A stretch of DNA of 64,000 nucleotides, taken from assembly GCA_019635435.1 (NCBI GenBank), contig JAHBZM010000001.1, positions 3,720,001 through 3,784,000 on the forward strand. Direction: 5' to 3'. Under the pieces are notes generated by a model. The model made no database searches. It saw only the letters and a program-made list of their open reading frames with translations, and was not told the DNA's origin. A program made the translations under genes and the position numbers. This DNA is from Ramlibacter sp. (GTDB taxonomy: Bacteria; Pseudomonadota; Gammaproteobacteria; Burkholderiales; Burkholderiaceae_C). Shown here piece by piece: positions 33,680 to 42,436 of this stretch (its first letter is position 1; each line of letters begins with the position of its first letter).

Positions 33680-34578
33680 GCTGGAAACACGCCCGTGGAC
33701 AGGTAGCGGTCGCCCCGGTCGCACACAATGAACACCACCGTGGCCTTCTCGACCTGGCTGGCAATCTGCTGCGCCACCCAGCAGGCGCCGGCCGCCGAGA
33801 TGCCCGCAAAAATGCCCTCCTCGCGGGCCAGCCGGCGGCACATTTCCTCGGCCTCGTCCTGGCTCACATAGACCATCTCGTCCACGTACTGCGGGTCGTA
33901 GATCTTGGGCAGGTATTCTTGGGGCCACTTGCGGATGCCAGGAATGCGCGAGCCTTCGCTGGGCTGCGCGCCAATGATCCTGATGGCGGGGTTCTTTTCC
34001 TTGAGGTAGCGCGAGACGCCCGTGATGGTGCCCGTGGTGCCCATGGCGCTCACGAAATGCGTGATCTTGCCCTTGGTGTCGGCCCAGATTTCGGGGCCCG
34101 TGGTTTCGTAGTGAATGCGCGGGTTGTCGGCATTGGCAAACTGGTCGAGCACCCGGCCCTTGCCCTCGCGCTGCATGTTTTCCGCCAGGTCGCGCGCGTA
34201 TTCCATGCCGCCGCTCTTGGGCGTGAGCATGAGCTCGGCGCCAAACGCCTTCATGGTCTGGGCCCGCTCCACCGACAGGTCTTCCGGCATGATCAGCACC
34301 ATGCGGTAGCCCTTGATGGCGGCCGCCATGGCCAGCGCAATGCCGGTGTTGCCCGAGGTGGCCTCGATCAGGGTGTCGCCCGGCTTGATGTCGCCGCGCT
34401 CCTCGGCGCGCTTGATCATCGACAGCGCCGGCCGGTCCTTGACCGATCCGGCCGGGTTGTTGCCCTCCAGCTTGCCCAGGATCACGTTGCCGCGTTTGGC
34501 ATTGTCCGCCGCGCCGATGCGCTGCAACGCCACCAATGGCGTTTTGCCAATGGCGTCTTCAATGGTCGGGTAGTTCAT
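33676..34578 (-). CDS. cysM: CysM, O-acetylserine sulfhydrylase B
   Basis: A 300-residue PLP enzyme making cysteine (or S-sulfocysteine from thiosulfate). The PLP lysine is in NPAGSVKDRPALSM, the substrate loop is EATSGNTGIALAMAAA and the phosphate-binding loop is SAMGTTGTITG. NPAGSVKDR rather than NPTGSxKDR and the overall length fit CysM. Start chosen at ATG 34578 (MNYPTIEDAIGKTPLV); another ATG two codons upstream is possible. It is divergent from tRNA-Leu. Confidence 0.93.
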   Translation of the reverse strand: MNYPTIEDAIGKTPLVALQRIGAADNAKRGNVILGKLEGNNPAGSVKDRPALSMIKRAEERGDIKPGDTLIEATSGNTGIALAMAAAIKGYRMVLIMPEDLSVERAQTMKAFGAELMLTPKSGGMEYARDLAENMQREGKGRVLDQFANADNPRIHYETTGPEIWADTKGKITHFVSAMGTTGTITGVSRYLKEKNPAIRIIGAQPSEGSRIPGIRKWPQEYLPKIYDPQYVDEMVYVSQDEAEEMCRRLAREEGIFAGISAAGACWVAQQIASQVEKATVVFIVCDRGDRYLSTGVFPA

Positions 34579-34592
34579 GGGCATCACTGTGC

Positions 34593-34598
34593 CATAAT
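34593..34598 (+). promoter_or_regulatory. Probable -10 box for tRNA-Leu
   Basis: CATAAT lies 21 bases before the 5' end of the tRNA, a normal distance for a tRNA promoter. The -35 region (near TAGTTC) is weak. Confidence 0.4.
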
Positions 34599-34619
34599 TT
34601 CCGGCTTGCTTCCTTCCCT

Positions 34620-34704
34620 GCCCGGGTGGTGAAATTGGTAGACGCAGGGGACTCAAAATCCCCCGGAGAAATCCGTGCCGGTTCGATTCCGGCCCCGGGC
34701 ACCA
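34620..34704 (+). tRNA. tRNA-Leu (anticodon CAA)
   Basis: An 85-base tRNA. Acceptor strands GCCCGGG and CCCGGGC pair perfectly, followed by A and an encoded CCA. The D-arm contains AAATTGGTAGA, the anticodon stem is GGGGA/TCCCC around loop CTCAAAA (anticodon CAA, reading UUG), there is a long variable arm as expected for Leu, and the T-arm is GCCGG-TTCGATT-CCGGC. It stands at the left border of the polysaccharide locus. Confidence 0.96.
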
Positions 34705-34775
34705 AGCGGTTCGCAGGACCCTGCGGCACCCAGCATTCAGCCCCGCGCACCGCGGAAATCAAGGAACCCGAACGC

Positions 34776-36242
34776 ATGGTTTCGATTCTTCCCGTGATTC
34801 TTTGCGGGGGCTCCGGCACCCGGTTGTGGCCACTGTCCCGGTCGGGTTTTCCCAAGCAGTTTCTTTGCCTCACCGGCCATCAAAGCCTGTTCCAGAAAAC
34901 CCTGGGAAGAATGATGGCCCTGCGCAGCGAGGACCTTTCGGTCTCGCCGCCGGCGATCGTGACCAACGAGGATCACCGCTTCCTCGTAACCGAGCAACTC
35001 AGGGAGACCGGCATCGGGTGCGGGCCCATGCTTCTGGAGCCGGTGGCACGCAACACAGCGCCCGCGCTCACCCTGGCCGCACTGGCAGCGCAAGCGGCGG
35101 GAGCCGACCCCATCATGGTAGTCACGCCGGCGGACCACGAGATTGCCGACCTGCCCCGATTCCTTTCTGCAGCGCGAAATGCCATCCAGGAAGCTGGCTC
35201 GGGAAACATCGTGATTCTTGGCGTCCCGCCCAGCCGGCCAGAAACCGGCTTCGGGTACATCAAGACAGGCCGCGCCTCCGCCCCCGACAGCCCCGTGGAA
35301 GACGTCATTGCTTTTCGCGAGAAACCTGACTTGCCAACAGCGCAACGCTACCTCGCCGAAGGCGGCTATTTCTGGAACGCAGGCGTGTTCGTGCTGAAAG
35401 CGTCGGTCTGGCTGGCGGCGCTGGAACGCTTCAGGCCGGACATGGCCCACGCCACGCGCGCGGCATGGGCAGCCCGTCATGCGGATCGCGCGGGCACTGC
35501 CGAGTTCACACGACCCGGCCATGAAGAATTTGCCGCCGTCCCCTCTGACTCCATTGATTTCGCTGTCATGGAGCATTGCGCTGGCAGCGAATTCAGCTTG
35601 AAGATGGCGTCGCTTGACGCGGGCTGGAGCGACCTGGGAACCTGGGAGGCCGTCTGGCAGGAATTGCCCAAAGACCAGCATGGCAATGCCAGCCACGGCG
35701 ACGTGCTGATGGCAGACAGCGAGAACACACTGGTTCATGCCTCAAACCGGCTGGTCAGCCTCGTGGGTGTTCAGGACCTCATCGTGGTCGAGACCGCCGA
35801 TGCCGTCATGGTGGCACACCGGTCGTCATGTGGAGGCATCAAGTCCATCGTTGACCTGCTTGCTGACCGGAACCGCGAGGAGGCCGCGTCCCACCGCAAG
35901 ACCCACCGGCCCTGGGGCTGGTACGACATCCTCGACAGCGGGCCCCGGTTCAAGGTCAAGCGGATTTGGGTCCGGCCGGGCGCCAGCCTGAGCCTGCAGA
36001 AGCACAACCATCGCGCCGAACACTGGATCGTGGTCAAGGGCATCGCCACGGTCACCCACAACGACGATGTGATCACCTTGACAGCGAATCAATCGTCCTA
36101 CATTCCGCCCGGCGAAGCCCACCGGCTGGGCAACCCCGGCCATGAGCCCCTGGAAATCATCGAGGTGCAATCAGGCGACTACCTGGGCGAGGATGACATC
36201 GTGCGAATCAGCGACGAGTATGGTCGAGGCTCCCATCAGTAG
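34776..36242 (+). CDS. manC: ManC/AlgA, mannose-1-phosphate guanylyltransferase / mannose-6-phosphate isomerase
   Basis: A 488-residue type II enzyme making GDP-mannose. The N-terminal pyrophosphorylase motif is LCGGSGTRLWPLSR (residues 9-22) followed by FPKQF (25-29); FVEKP is replaced by FREKPD. The C-terminal cupin domain carries the isomerase motif region RPWGWYDILD and QKHNHRAEHWIVVKG. The start at 34776 was chosen because an open frame upstream runs through the tRNA gene; AAGGA lies 10 bases before this ATG. It ends with a 7-base overlap with convergent galE. GDP-mannose (or GDP-sugars from it) is therefore available to the locus. Confidence 0.93.
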   Translation: MVSILPVILCGGSGTRLWPLSRSGFPKQFLCLTGHQSLFQKTLGRMMALRSEDLSVSPPAIVTNEDHRFLVTEQLRETGIGCGPMLLEPVARNTAPALTLAALAAQAAGADPIMVVTPADHEIADLPRFLSAARNAIQEAGSGNIVILGVPPSRPETGFGYIKTGRASAPDSPVEDVIAFREKPDLPTAQRYLAEGGYFWNAGVFVLKASVWLAALERFRPDMAHATRAAWAARHADRAGTAEFTRPGHEEFAAVPSDSIDFAVMEHCAGSEFSLKMASLDAGWSDLGTWEAVWQELPKDQHGNASHGDVLMADSENTLVHASNRLVSLVGVQDLIVVETADAVMVAHRSSCGGIKSIVDLLADRNREEAASHRKTHRPWGWYDILDSGPRFKVKRIWVRPGASLSLQKHNHRAEHWIVVKGIATVTHNDDVITLTANQSSYIPPGEAHRLGNPGHEPLEIIEVQSGDYLGEDDIVRISDEYGRGSHQ

Positions 36243-37240
36243 CGGTCTGACGACTGCCAGCGGAAAGTGCTTTCGCACATCTCTTCGAGCCCGCGCGTTG
36301 CGCGCCAGCCCAGCAGATGGGCTGCCTTGGCAGGATTGGCATAGCAACTGGCCACATCGCCTGCCCGGCGCGGCTTGATGTCGTAAGGCACGGGCAGCCC
36401 GCTGGCCCGTTCATAAGCCCGCACCATGTCCAGCACGCTGTAGCCCTGCCCGGTCCCGAGGTTGAATGCATGCCAGCCTGCATGACCCTGCAGGAAACGC
36501 AATGCCGCCAGGTGGCCCTCAGCCAGATCCATCACGTGGATGTAGTCGCGCACGCCGGTGCCGTCCGGCGTTTCGTAGTCGTTGCCAAACACACCCAGGC
36601 GCGGCAGCTCGCCGGCGGCCACCTTGGCCACATAGGGCATGAGGTTGTTGGGGATGCCTTGCGGGTCTTCGCCGATCAGGCCCGACGCGTGGGCACCCAC
36701 CGGGTTGAAGTAGCGCAGGCAGGCCACCCGCCAGGCGGGATCTGACACACACAAGTCGGCCAGAATCTCTTCAATGTGCAGCTTGCTGCGGCCGTAAGGG
36801 TTGGTGGCCGAGGTGGGGTGCTTTTCGTCCAGCGGCAGGTACTGCGGCGCCCCATAAACCGTGGCACTGGAGCTGAACACCAGTTCGCGCACCCCTGTCT
36901 CGCCCATGGCCTGCAGCAGGCTCACCGTGCCCTGCACATTGTTGGCGTAGTAGTCCACCGGCTTGCGCACCGATTCGCCCACGGCCTTGAGCCCTGCAAA
37001 GTGAACCACAGCCCTGCAAGCATGCTCGCGCAGCACCTGTGCCACACGCGCGGTGTCGCGCACATCGGCCTCCACCAGCGGGATCGCCCGACCGGTGATG
37101 CGTTGCAGCCTTTCCAGCACAGCCCGGTGGCTGTTGCACAGGTTGTCCAGCAACACCACCTCGTGCCCCGCGGCCAGCAGCACCACGGCCGCATGCGTGC
37201 CGATGTAGCCCGCCCCACCCGTCAAAAGAATCGTCACCAC
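36236..37240 (-). CDS. galE: GalE, UDP-glucose 4-epimerase
   Basis: A 334-residue short-chain dehydrogenase/reductase. The NAD-binding GGAGYIG is at residues 8-14, the catalytic Tyr149 and Lys153 are in NPYGRSK, the Ser region is VFSSSATVYG, and the substrate region is RYFNPVGAHASGLIGEDP. It interconverts UDP-glucose and UDP-galactose (or the N-acetyl forms). Starts are GTG (37240 or 37237), with a GGGGG tract six bases upstream. It lies between manC (convergent) and a strong terminator. Confidence 0.95.
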   Translation of the reverse strand: MVTILLTGGAGYIGTHAAVVLLAAGHEVVLLDNLCNSHRAVLERLQRITGRAIPLVEADVRDTARVAQVLREHACRAVVHFAGLKAVGESVRKPVDYYANNVQGTVSLLQAMGETGVRELVFSSSATVYGAPQYLPLDEKHPTSATNPYGRSKLHIEEILADLCVSDPAWRVACLRYFNPVGAHASGLIGEDPQGIPNNLMPYVAKVAAGELPRLGVFGNDYETPDGTGVRDYIHVMDLAEGHLAALRFLQGHAGWHAFNLGTGQGYSVLDMVRAYERASGLPVPYDIKPRRAGDVASCYANPAKAAHLLGWRATRGLEEMCESTFRWQSSDRY

Positions 37241-37254
37241 ACACCCCCATCAAC

Positions 37255-37284
37255 AAAAAACCCCGCTGGAACCAGCGGGGTTTT
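37255..37284 (-). terminator. Bidirectional intrinsic terminator
   Basis: The hairpin CCCCGCTGGAACCAGCGGGG (9-bp perfect stem) is flanked by AAAAAA on the left and TTTT on the right, so on the minus strand it is followed by six U. It lies 27 bases past the stop of the lipoprotein gene and ends that transcript before galE. Confidence 0.92.
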
Positions 37285-37310
37285 GAGTTTGGCACAAAGC
37301 CGGGGCTGGA

Positions 37311-37889
37311 TCAGGAACCGGCACCCGTGGCAGGCGTGAGACTGAGGTTGGCAAGCTGGCTGCTGCCGGATTTCACAATGCCATCAGGCGTGATGGTGAT
37401 TTTGATGGACCCAGCGCCCAACTGTGTGCCCAGCGTCATGGACACCCGGGTCAGCTGCTCGCCACCATTGGCCACCAGGCCAGCGGTCGTGACCTTCATC
37501 TCGCAGGGATTCACCACCACGGTCTTGCCCACAGCCAGCGCGGAGTTGTCAGCAAAATTGGACGTCTTGATAACGAAGAAGCAGGAGCCGTAACCCATGT
37601 CGCCAGACGCCGTCTTGCCGTCCGCGGAAATGGTGGCCGTCTGGGTGGTGCTGGTGGTGGAGCCCCCGATGCTCAGCGTTGTGGTGCCGGCCGTACCGAA
37701 GTCCGGCACACCGCTTGGGAAGCTCAGGGTGGTGCCGACGAAAGCGCCTCCGTTGGTGGAAGCAAGCTTGACGTTCACGTCGGACGTCGCCACCAGCACA
37801 GGGTCGCTGCCCCCCCCGCAAGCCACAAGGCCCGCCGCCAACACCACAGAACCCAAGACCGAAGCCCAAATGACCTTAACGCTTTTCAT
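37311..37889 (-). CDS. Hypothetical exported lipoprotein
   Basis: A 192-residue protein, signal peptide MKSVKVIWASVLGSVVLAAG with lipobox LVAC (Cys24) followed by GGG. Mature part: Thr/Ser/Gly-rich beta-type sequence with two more Cys (in YGSCFFVIK and VVNPCEMKV) that could form a disulfide. No family recognised. AGGG nine bases upstream sets the start at 37889; two in-frame upstream Met codons have no such signal. It is an isolated unit with its own terminator, sitting among polysaccharide genes; a link to the cell surface locus is only positional. Confidence 0.72.
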   Translation of the reverse strand: MKSVKVIWASVLGSVVLAAGLVACGGGSDPVLVATSDVNVKLASTNGGAFVGTTLSFPSGVPDFGTAGTTTLSIGGSTTSTTQTATISADGKTASGDMGYGSCFFVIKTSNFADNSALAVGKTVVVNPCEMKVTTAGLVANGGEQLTRVSMTLGTQLGAGSIKITITPDGIVKSGSSQLANLSLTPATGAGS

Positions 37890-38039
37890 GATTGACCCTT
37901 TCATCGATTCAGGAAGCCACAGCTTTTTCAAAGCTCACCAGCCCATAGTGTCCAAAGGTTACAAGAAAGGCGGTGGCTCGTAAATACCCTTTTGCAATTC
38001 TGCCTTTAAACATGGCACACCGATCGCTATTGTTTTGTA

Positions 38040-40133
38040 TCACCGCGGCAACAAATCACGGCCGTACAGGTAAAAAGCCTCACGCATGCGGTGCAGTTGG
38101 CTGATGAAGTAGCGCTGGCTGGTGCGGCCAGCGTTGAGCTGACGCAGCTCAGCGTTGTAGTCCAGCTGCATGTCACGCACCGCATTGGGCTCAACGTTAT
38201 TGGATGCCGTGCTCCCGCCCGTGATTCGGGTCCGGATGCCACGCTGGAACTGCGGTGTGCCCGTGAACTGAACAAGACCCGGCTCCATTCCTCTGCGCGG
38301 CGTCAGCGGAATCGAAATCTCCAGCCCGGCAAACTGCCGGTTGCCGCCCTTGCGGAAAAACAAATGCGCGCCCACGTCGCCAAACCAGCGGGTCAGCACG
38401 AAGGAAGGACCTCGCGTTCCATCGCTGTATTGTTGCAAGCCGGCTTCCACCCAGGTGCTTGGCGAATAAGCCCAGCGGTAGCTGCCCGAAGCCTGCAACC
38501 GCTGGGCGCTGGTTTGGCCCGGTTGGCGCTGGTAGGCGCCGGCTCTGACGCGAATCACATCATCGCGCCCCGGCACAAAGAGCGACGCTTCACCTTGCAC
38601 CCCATAGGCGTCGTAGTTGTAGCGGCCCGCCCCCACATTGGCAAACACCTGCGGCCCCAGCCAGAAGGACTGCTGGACAGCGGCCACCTTGAGGCCGTTA
38701 CGCTGACGAGACCCGGAAAATGCAAATCCAGGCTCGTAGTTGTCGGAGTTCGATACTCGGCGGATGTAGCTTGTATACAGCTCGGCGCCGCGCCACAAGG
38801 GCACGATACCCTGCACATTGGCAGCCAGCGAATAGTCAAAAGCCCCCACCTCGGTTCCCACGGTGTAGTTGATATCCGGCTTGATCTCCACGCGCACGGG
38901 CGTACGCCGCGTGGGTTGCGGGCTGAGCCAACGGACTTCCGCTTCGGGGTAGTCCGGGAAGCGGTCTGTTGCCAGGCTGGTGCGCGCCTGGCTGGCGTCG
39001 CCGTCGCGCAGGAAAGCGCGATAAACAGATACATCGACCGACGTCTCGTATTGGCGAAGTCCGCTCTTGAATGTGACCGCAGATACCCGGCGCACTCCGG
39101 ATGGAGCGCTCTCGGCAGCCAGACCCAGCACCAGACCAATCGCATCAGCCTCGGTCTGTTCGTAGCGATGGTTTTCGTACTCCACCAACAAGCTGCTGCC
39201 CCACACCCCCACCCGGATCCGCTCGAACCCCGCAGCCGCAAGGGCCCGCAGCAAGGACTCTTGCCGGTCTTCAGACGTGGGGACCATGCCCGGCACAGCG
39301 CCAGGCCCAATCTCCATCGGTGCCAAGGCCACCTCGGGGTTGAAATTGGCAGGCCGCCTGGCATTGGCCTCCAATGGCACCACCAGACTCAGCGCCGCGC
39401 TGGTGCGGTTGGCCGGGAGCCCGGCGTTGCTACTGGCCCCCGAGGAGCGCTGCAGCGTCGCCACCAGCCGGGCGTGCCCCAGAAAAGCCAGCTCGGGCGA
39501 CGAGTACCGGACCCCCGCGTGTTTCTGCTGCCCATCGTACTCAGCCAGCAGGGAAACGCCGCTTTGCCCCAGCGACCATTCCACCCCGCCGAACGCGCCA
39601 TTGAATGCATAGCCATTGGCGCTATTGCCGACAATATGTGAACCCCGTGCGTAGCCCGCAGACCAGCGAACAGGACCTATCTCATCGCTGACTACCGCGT
39701 ATTTCGACTTGAAGAAAGACGCCCCGCCACTGATGTCATTCAAACCCAGTGCCACGTGCGGTTGCCCGCGCCAGAATGAGGGGAGTTTGAGCTTGATGTT
39801 GGCCGAAAGATCCCTGGGCCCATTGATCGTCGAACCGGGCAACGGATTTTGAAAGTCGGCAAACCGGCCAAACAGCTCGACGTTGGGCAGAAGGCCAATA
39901 CCCAGGCTGTAATTGCGCCGCTGACTGAAGGCGCCCAGTTGTGGTTCAGCGTAATTGCCACGCGTGAGCGCCACATCACCTTCCGGCAAGACGCGGGCGG
40001 AGGGGATGACCAGGCCCCCCGTGTTCCCCTGGGTCGAAACACCGATCGGCTCCGCAGCGCAGGACAAGGCCTTTCCCACAACCAACAACAACCCAATCAA
40101 TTGCAATGATCGAGATCGGCCCATCATCGCCAT
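38040..40133 (-). CDS. yjbH: YjbH-family outer-membrane polysaccharide protein
   Basis: A 697-residue protein with a signal peptide ending near ALSCAAEPIG. TQGNTGGLVIPSARVLPEGD starts the YjbH domain, and a long series of amphipathic strands with aromatic ends follows (NYSLGIGLLPNVELFGRFAD, SGSYRWAYSPSTWVEAGLQQ), fitting beta-barrels. YjbH is linked to exopolysaccharide production and probably takes part in secretion at the outer membrane; the mechanism is not settled. Several Met codons are clustered at the start (40133, 40127, 40124). It begins 4 bases after the stop of the WecA-like gene and is last in the export unit. Confidence 0.85.
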   Translation of the reverse strand: MAMMGRSRSLQLIGLLLVVGKALSCAAEPIGVSTQGNTGGLVIPSARVLPEGDVALTRGNYAEPQLGAFSQRRNYSLGIGLLPNVELFGRFADFQNPLPGSTINGPRDLSANIKLKLPSFWRGQPHVALGLNDISGGASFFKSKYAVVSDEIGPVRWSAGYARGSHIVGNSANGYAFNGAFGGVEWSLGQSGVSLLAEYDGQQKHAGVRYSSPELAFLGHARLVATLQRSSGASSNAGLPANRTSAALSLVVPLEANARRPANFNPEVALAPMEIGPGAVPGMVPTSEDRQESLLRALAAAGFERIRVGVWGSSLLVEYENHRYEQTEADAIGLVLGLAAESAPSGVRRVSAVTFKSGLRQYETSVDVSVYRAFLRDGDASQARTSLATDRFPDYPEAEVRWLSPQPTRRTPVRVEIKPDINYTVGTEVGAFDYSLAANVQGIVPLWRGAELYTSYIRRVSNSDNYEPGFAFSGSRQRNGLKVAAVQQSFWLGPQVFANVGAGRYNYDAYGVQGEASLFVPGRDDVIRVRAGAYQRQPGQTSAQRLQASGSYRWAYSPSTWVEAGLQQYSDGTRGPSFVLTRWFGDVGAHLFFRKGGNRQFAGLEISIPLTPRRGMEPGLVQFTGTPQFQRGIRTRITGGSTASNNVEPNAVRDMQLDYNAELRQLNAGRTSQRYFISQLHRMREAFYLYGRDLLPR

Positions 40134-40137
40134 TGCA

Positions 40138-41229
40138 TCACGCCAGTTCGGTTACGGAGAGAGTCGCAGGACTGATGCACCATCGAAACTGGGTCAGGCG
40201 GGCATAACTGGCGGAATACGCCAGCCCGCACAGCACAAATGAAAGTGCGAGCTTCAAGCTGCTCTCCGGCCAAAGCACGGCCAGCAAGGCTGGCATCAGA
40301 GCACCACTCCACATCAATGCGCCAGTCACTGAATTGGCCCACAGGCCGCTGGCCTGTGGGATCCAGCCGCGTACCAGCCTGCGGTTGACCAGACTGTGCA
40401 GGTGCAACCTGTCCGCCGCCCCCGGACTTCGGCGGTGGCGGCGGCGGCGCACCATGCTGAAAACGGTTTCCAGAATGGGGTAGGCACAGGCCAGCAAGGT
40501 CGCCCAGACTGAAATAGTCGGGTTGCGCATGGGCAGCAGAACTGCGATCCAGCCCATCAGGAACCCGAGCAAATAGGCGCCACCGTCGCCCAGAAAAATC
40601 TTGCCAAACGGGAAATTGACGACCAGGAAACCGACAATGACCACGCCGAGTATCAGGCAGATCTGGACCAGTTCCGTATCCCCGGCATGCGCGGCTATCA
40701 GTCCCAGCGCTGCCAGCGCCACCAGCACCGCTCCACCGGCCAAGCCATTGAAACCGTCGATGATATTGACGGCATTGGCGGCTCCGCTAACGGCAAAAGC
40801 CGTGAACAGGACAGACACAGGACCGAACTTCAGCAGCCAATCGAGACCCGGCACATCAACCCGGCTCAGGCTGGTATCCGTCAGCCACCAGCCAAAAATA
40901 CCAGACGCCATGGTCGCCAGCAAGCGCACATAAACGGGCACCCGCTTGGTCACGTCCTCCCACAGGCCCATGGCAAAGGCGGGCGCGCTGGCCAGCAACA
41001 TCAACATCAAGAGCGGAGATCCCGGCGCCGCAAGTGCAACGCAAACCATGAGGCCCAGCGCAATGGCGACCCCGCCGATGCGCGGTGTGGGTGCACCGTG
41101 CACCTTTTGCACCCCGATCGGGCTGTCCAAACTGAAATGACCATGAGCTGATTTGGTGACCACCAGGGCAAGGCTGACCAGGAAGCTGGTTGCACCGCCA
41201 GCCATCAATGCCATGGACAACGACTGCAT
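40138..41229 (-). CDS. WecA-like undecaprenyl-phosphate sugar-1-phosphate transferase (GT4 family)
   Basis: A 363-residue polytopic membrane enzyme (about 10-11 helices) that starts lipid-linked glycan synthesis by moving a sugar-1-phosphate from a UDP-sugar to undecaprenyl phosphate. Motifs: NAVNIIDGFNGLAGG around residues 152-166 (catalytic Asp158), IFLGDGGAYLLGF (211-223) and HLHSLV (275-280) in place of the HIHH loop. The upstream region LDSPIGVQKVHGAPTPRIGG is the first conserved loop. AGGGG six bases upstream of ATG 41229 fixes the start, 7 bases after the wzz/wzc-type stop. It is probably the priming enzyme for the locus. Confidence 0.9.
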   Translation of the reverse strand: MQSLSMALMAGGATSFLVSLALVVTKSAHGHFSLDSPIGVQKVHGAPTPRIGGVAIALGLMVCVALAAPGSPLLMLMLLASAPAFAMGLWEDVTKRVPVYVRLLATMASGIFGWWLTDTSLSRVDVPGLDWLLKFGPVSVLFTAFAVSGAANAVNIIDGFNGLAGGAVLVALAALGLIAAHAGDTELVQICLILGVVIVGFLVVNFPFGKIFLGDGGAYLLGFLMGWIAVLLPMRNPTISVWATLLACAYPILETVFSMVRRRRHRRSPGAADRLHLHSLVNRRLVRGWIPQASGLWANSVTGALMWSGALMPALLAVLWPESSLKLALSFVLCGLAYSASYARLTQFRWCISPATLSVTELA

Positions 41230-41236
41230 GGTGCCC

Positions 41237-42427
41237 CTACCGCCGGCCCATGGACCATGCAGCACGCAATGCACGCCACTGATCCGCCGTGGCCGGGTCA
41301 TTCGCAGCCTTGCGCGCCACCCGCCGGACAAAGGCCAGGGCCAACCCCAACGACAGCCCAAGCAAAGCTGCGCCCAGAACAATCAAGGTGCGCGATGGCT
41401 TGCTCTTGCGATCAGGAGGTATTGCCACGTCGATCTGCTGCACCAGCGGCGCGTCACGCGCCTCATCAGCCTTGGCCAACTGGAACTGCTGCAGCATGGC
41501 CGTGTAAATGGCCTCCTGGTATTTCAGTTCGCGGTAAAGGCGCACATTGCCCAACGCATCGCGGCTATCAACCGACTTGACTGCGCCGTCAACCGGGCCA
41601 CCTTCCATTTTCGTCAACTGAGTGCGCAAACTGCCCAGTTCGGCCAGCAAGCGGCGAAGCTCTGCGTTCTCGGGTCCGGCATACGCCCGCATCGCCTGCA
41701 ACTGAACCTCCCGCGCAACGATCTGGGCCCTGATCTGGGCGGCGGCTCCAATCATGGTCTGCGTTTGAGCATCCACACTGAACAGCCCACCGGCTTCCTG
41801 CGCCTGTTTGACTGCCAGCTCCGCCTTGATGAATTCGTCCTTGGCCTTGCCCATCTGCCCTTCAAAAAAGGTGCGCCGCTGCTGCGCCTCGGTGACGGCA
41901 ATACGGCCCATCAATGTGCGCAGCTCTTCAGCATAGGCATTGGCCAGCTGGGCAGCAAAGTCAGGGTCCTTGTCATCGGCCTCAATTGAGATCAACGTGG
42001 ATTTTCGATCTGCGGAAACCCGAACATTGTCGGCCAATTCCTTGCGCGTATTCACCAAGGTTTTCTGTTCGTAGCGGTCCTGCAACTTGAAACGCTTGAT
42101 GACAGCATTGGCCACTGAGTCAGTCTTCAGCAACCCGACATACAGCTCCTCCGAATTCTTGAAAGCTGCCCCCAGACCCGTGGTGGCTGCCAGGGCGCCA
42201 AGCGAAGCAAGGGCGGCAGACGCCCCTCCTTGCCCCTGCTGAGGCGGCAATAACGTGGTTCTGGCAGTAAAGATGGGAGTCAGCATGAGACTGACCGCCA
42301 GCCCTACGACCGTGGCCAGCACGGCCAAGCCAGCGACCAGGACCTTGTCTTCCCCAAAAGCGGTTACGACGTCGATCAGACCGAACTCAGATTCAGCGGC
42401 CGCTGCTTGTTCATCAAACTCGTTCAT
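41237..42427 (-). CDS. Wzz/Wzc-type chain-length determinant protein without kinase domain
   Basis: A 396-residue protein with two transmembrane helices (about 30-49 and 346-367), a large periplasmic coiled-coil part (EGQMGKAKDEFIKAELAVKQ, RRLLAELGSLRTQLTKMEGG) and the Pro-rich segment IPPDRKSKPSRT just before the second helix, as in the Wzz domain. No Walker motif or tyrosine cluster follows, so it is a Wzz/KpsE-like protein, not a complete Wzc kinase. It controls chain length or bridges to Wza. It is 9 bases from the wza-type stop. Confidence 0.88.
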   Translation of the reverse strand: MNEFDEQAAAAESEFGLIDVVTAFGEDKVLVAGLAVLATVVGLAVSLMLTPIFTARTTLLPPQQGQGGASAALASLGALAATTGLGAAFKNSEELYVGLLKTDSVANAVIKRFKLQDRYEQKTLVNTRKELADNVRVSADRKSTLISIEADDKDPDFAAQLANAYAEELRTLMGRIAVTEAQQRRTFFEGQMGKAKDEFIKAELAVKQAQEAGGLFSVDAQTQTMIGAAAQIRAQIVAREVQLQAMRAYAGPENAELRRLLAELGSLRTQLTKMEGGPVDGAVKSVDSRDALGNVRLYRELKYQEAIYTAMLQQFQLAKADEARDAPLVQQIDVAIPPDRKSKPSRTLIVLGAALLGLSLGLALAFVRRVARKAANDPATADQWRALRAAWSMGRR

Positions 42428-42436
42428 CTCGCGCCC

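Noticed and set aside
34620..34704. tRNA-Leu as an integration site for a genomic island
   Set aside because: No integrase gene and no repeated copy of the tRNA 3' end were seen in the window.
34536..34775. 80-codon upstream extension of manC
   Set aside because: The extension would be translated through the tRNA-Leu gene; the conserved protein starts at 34776.
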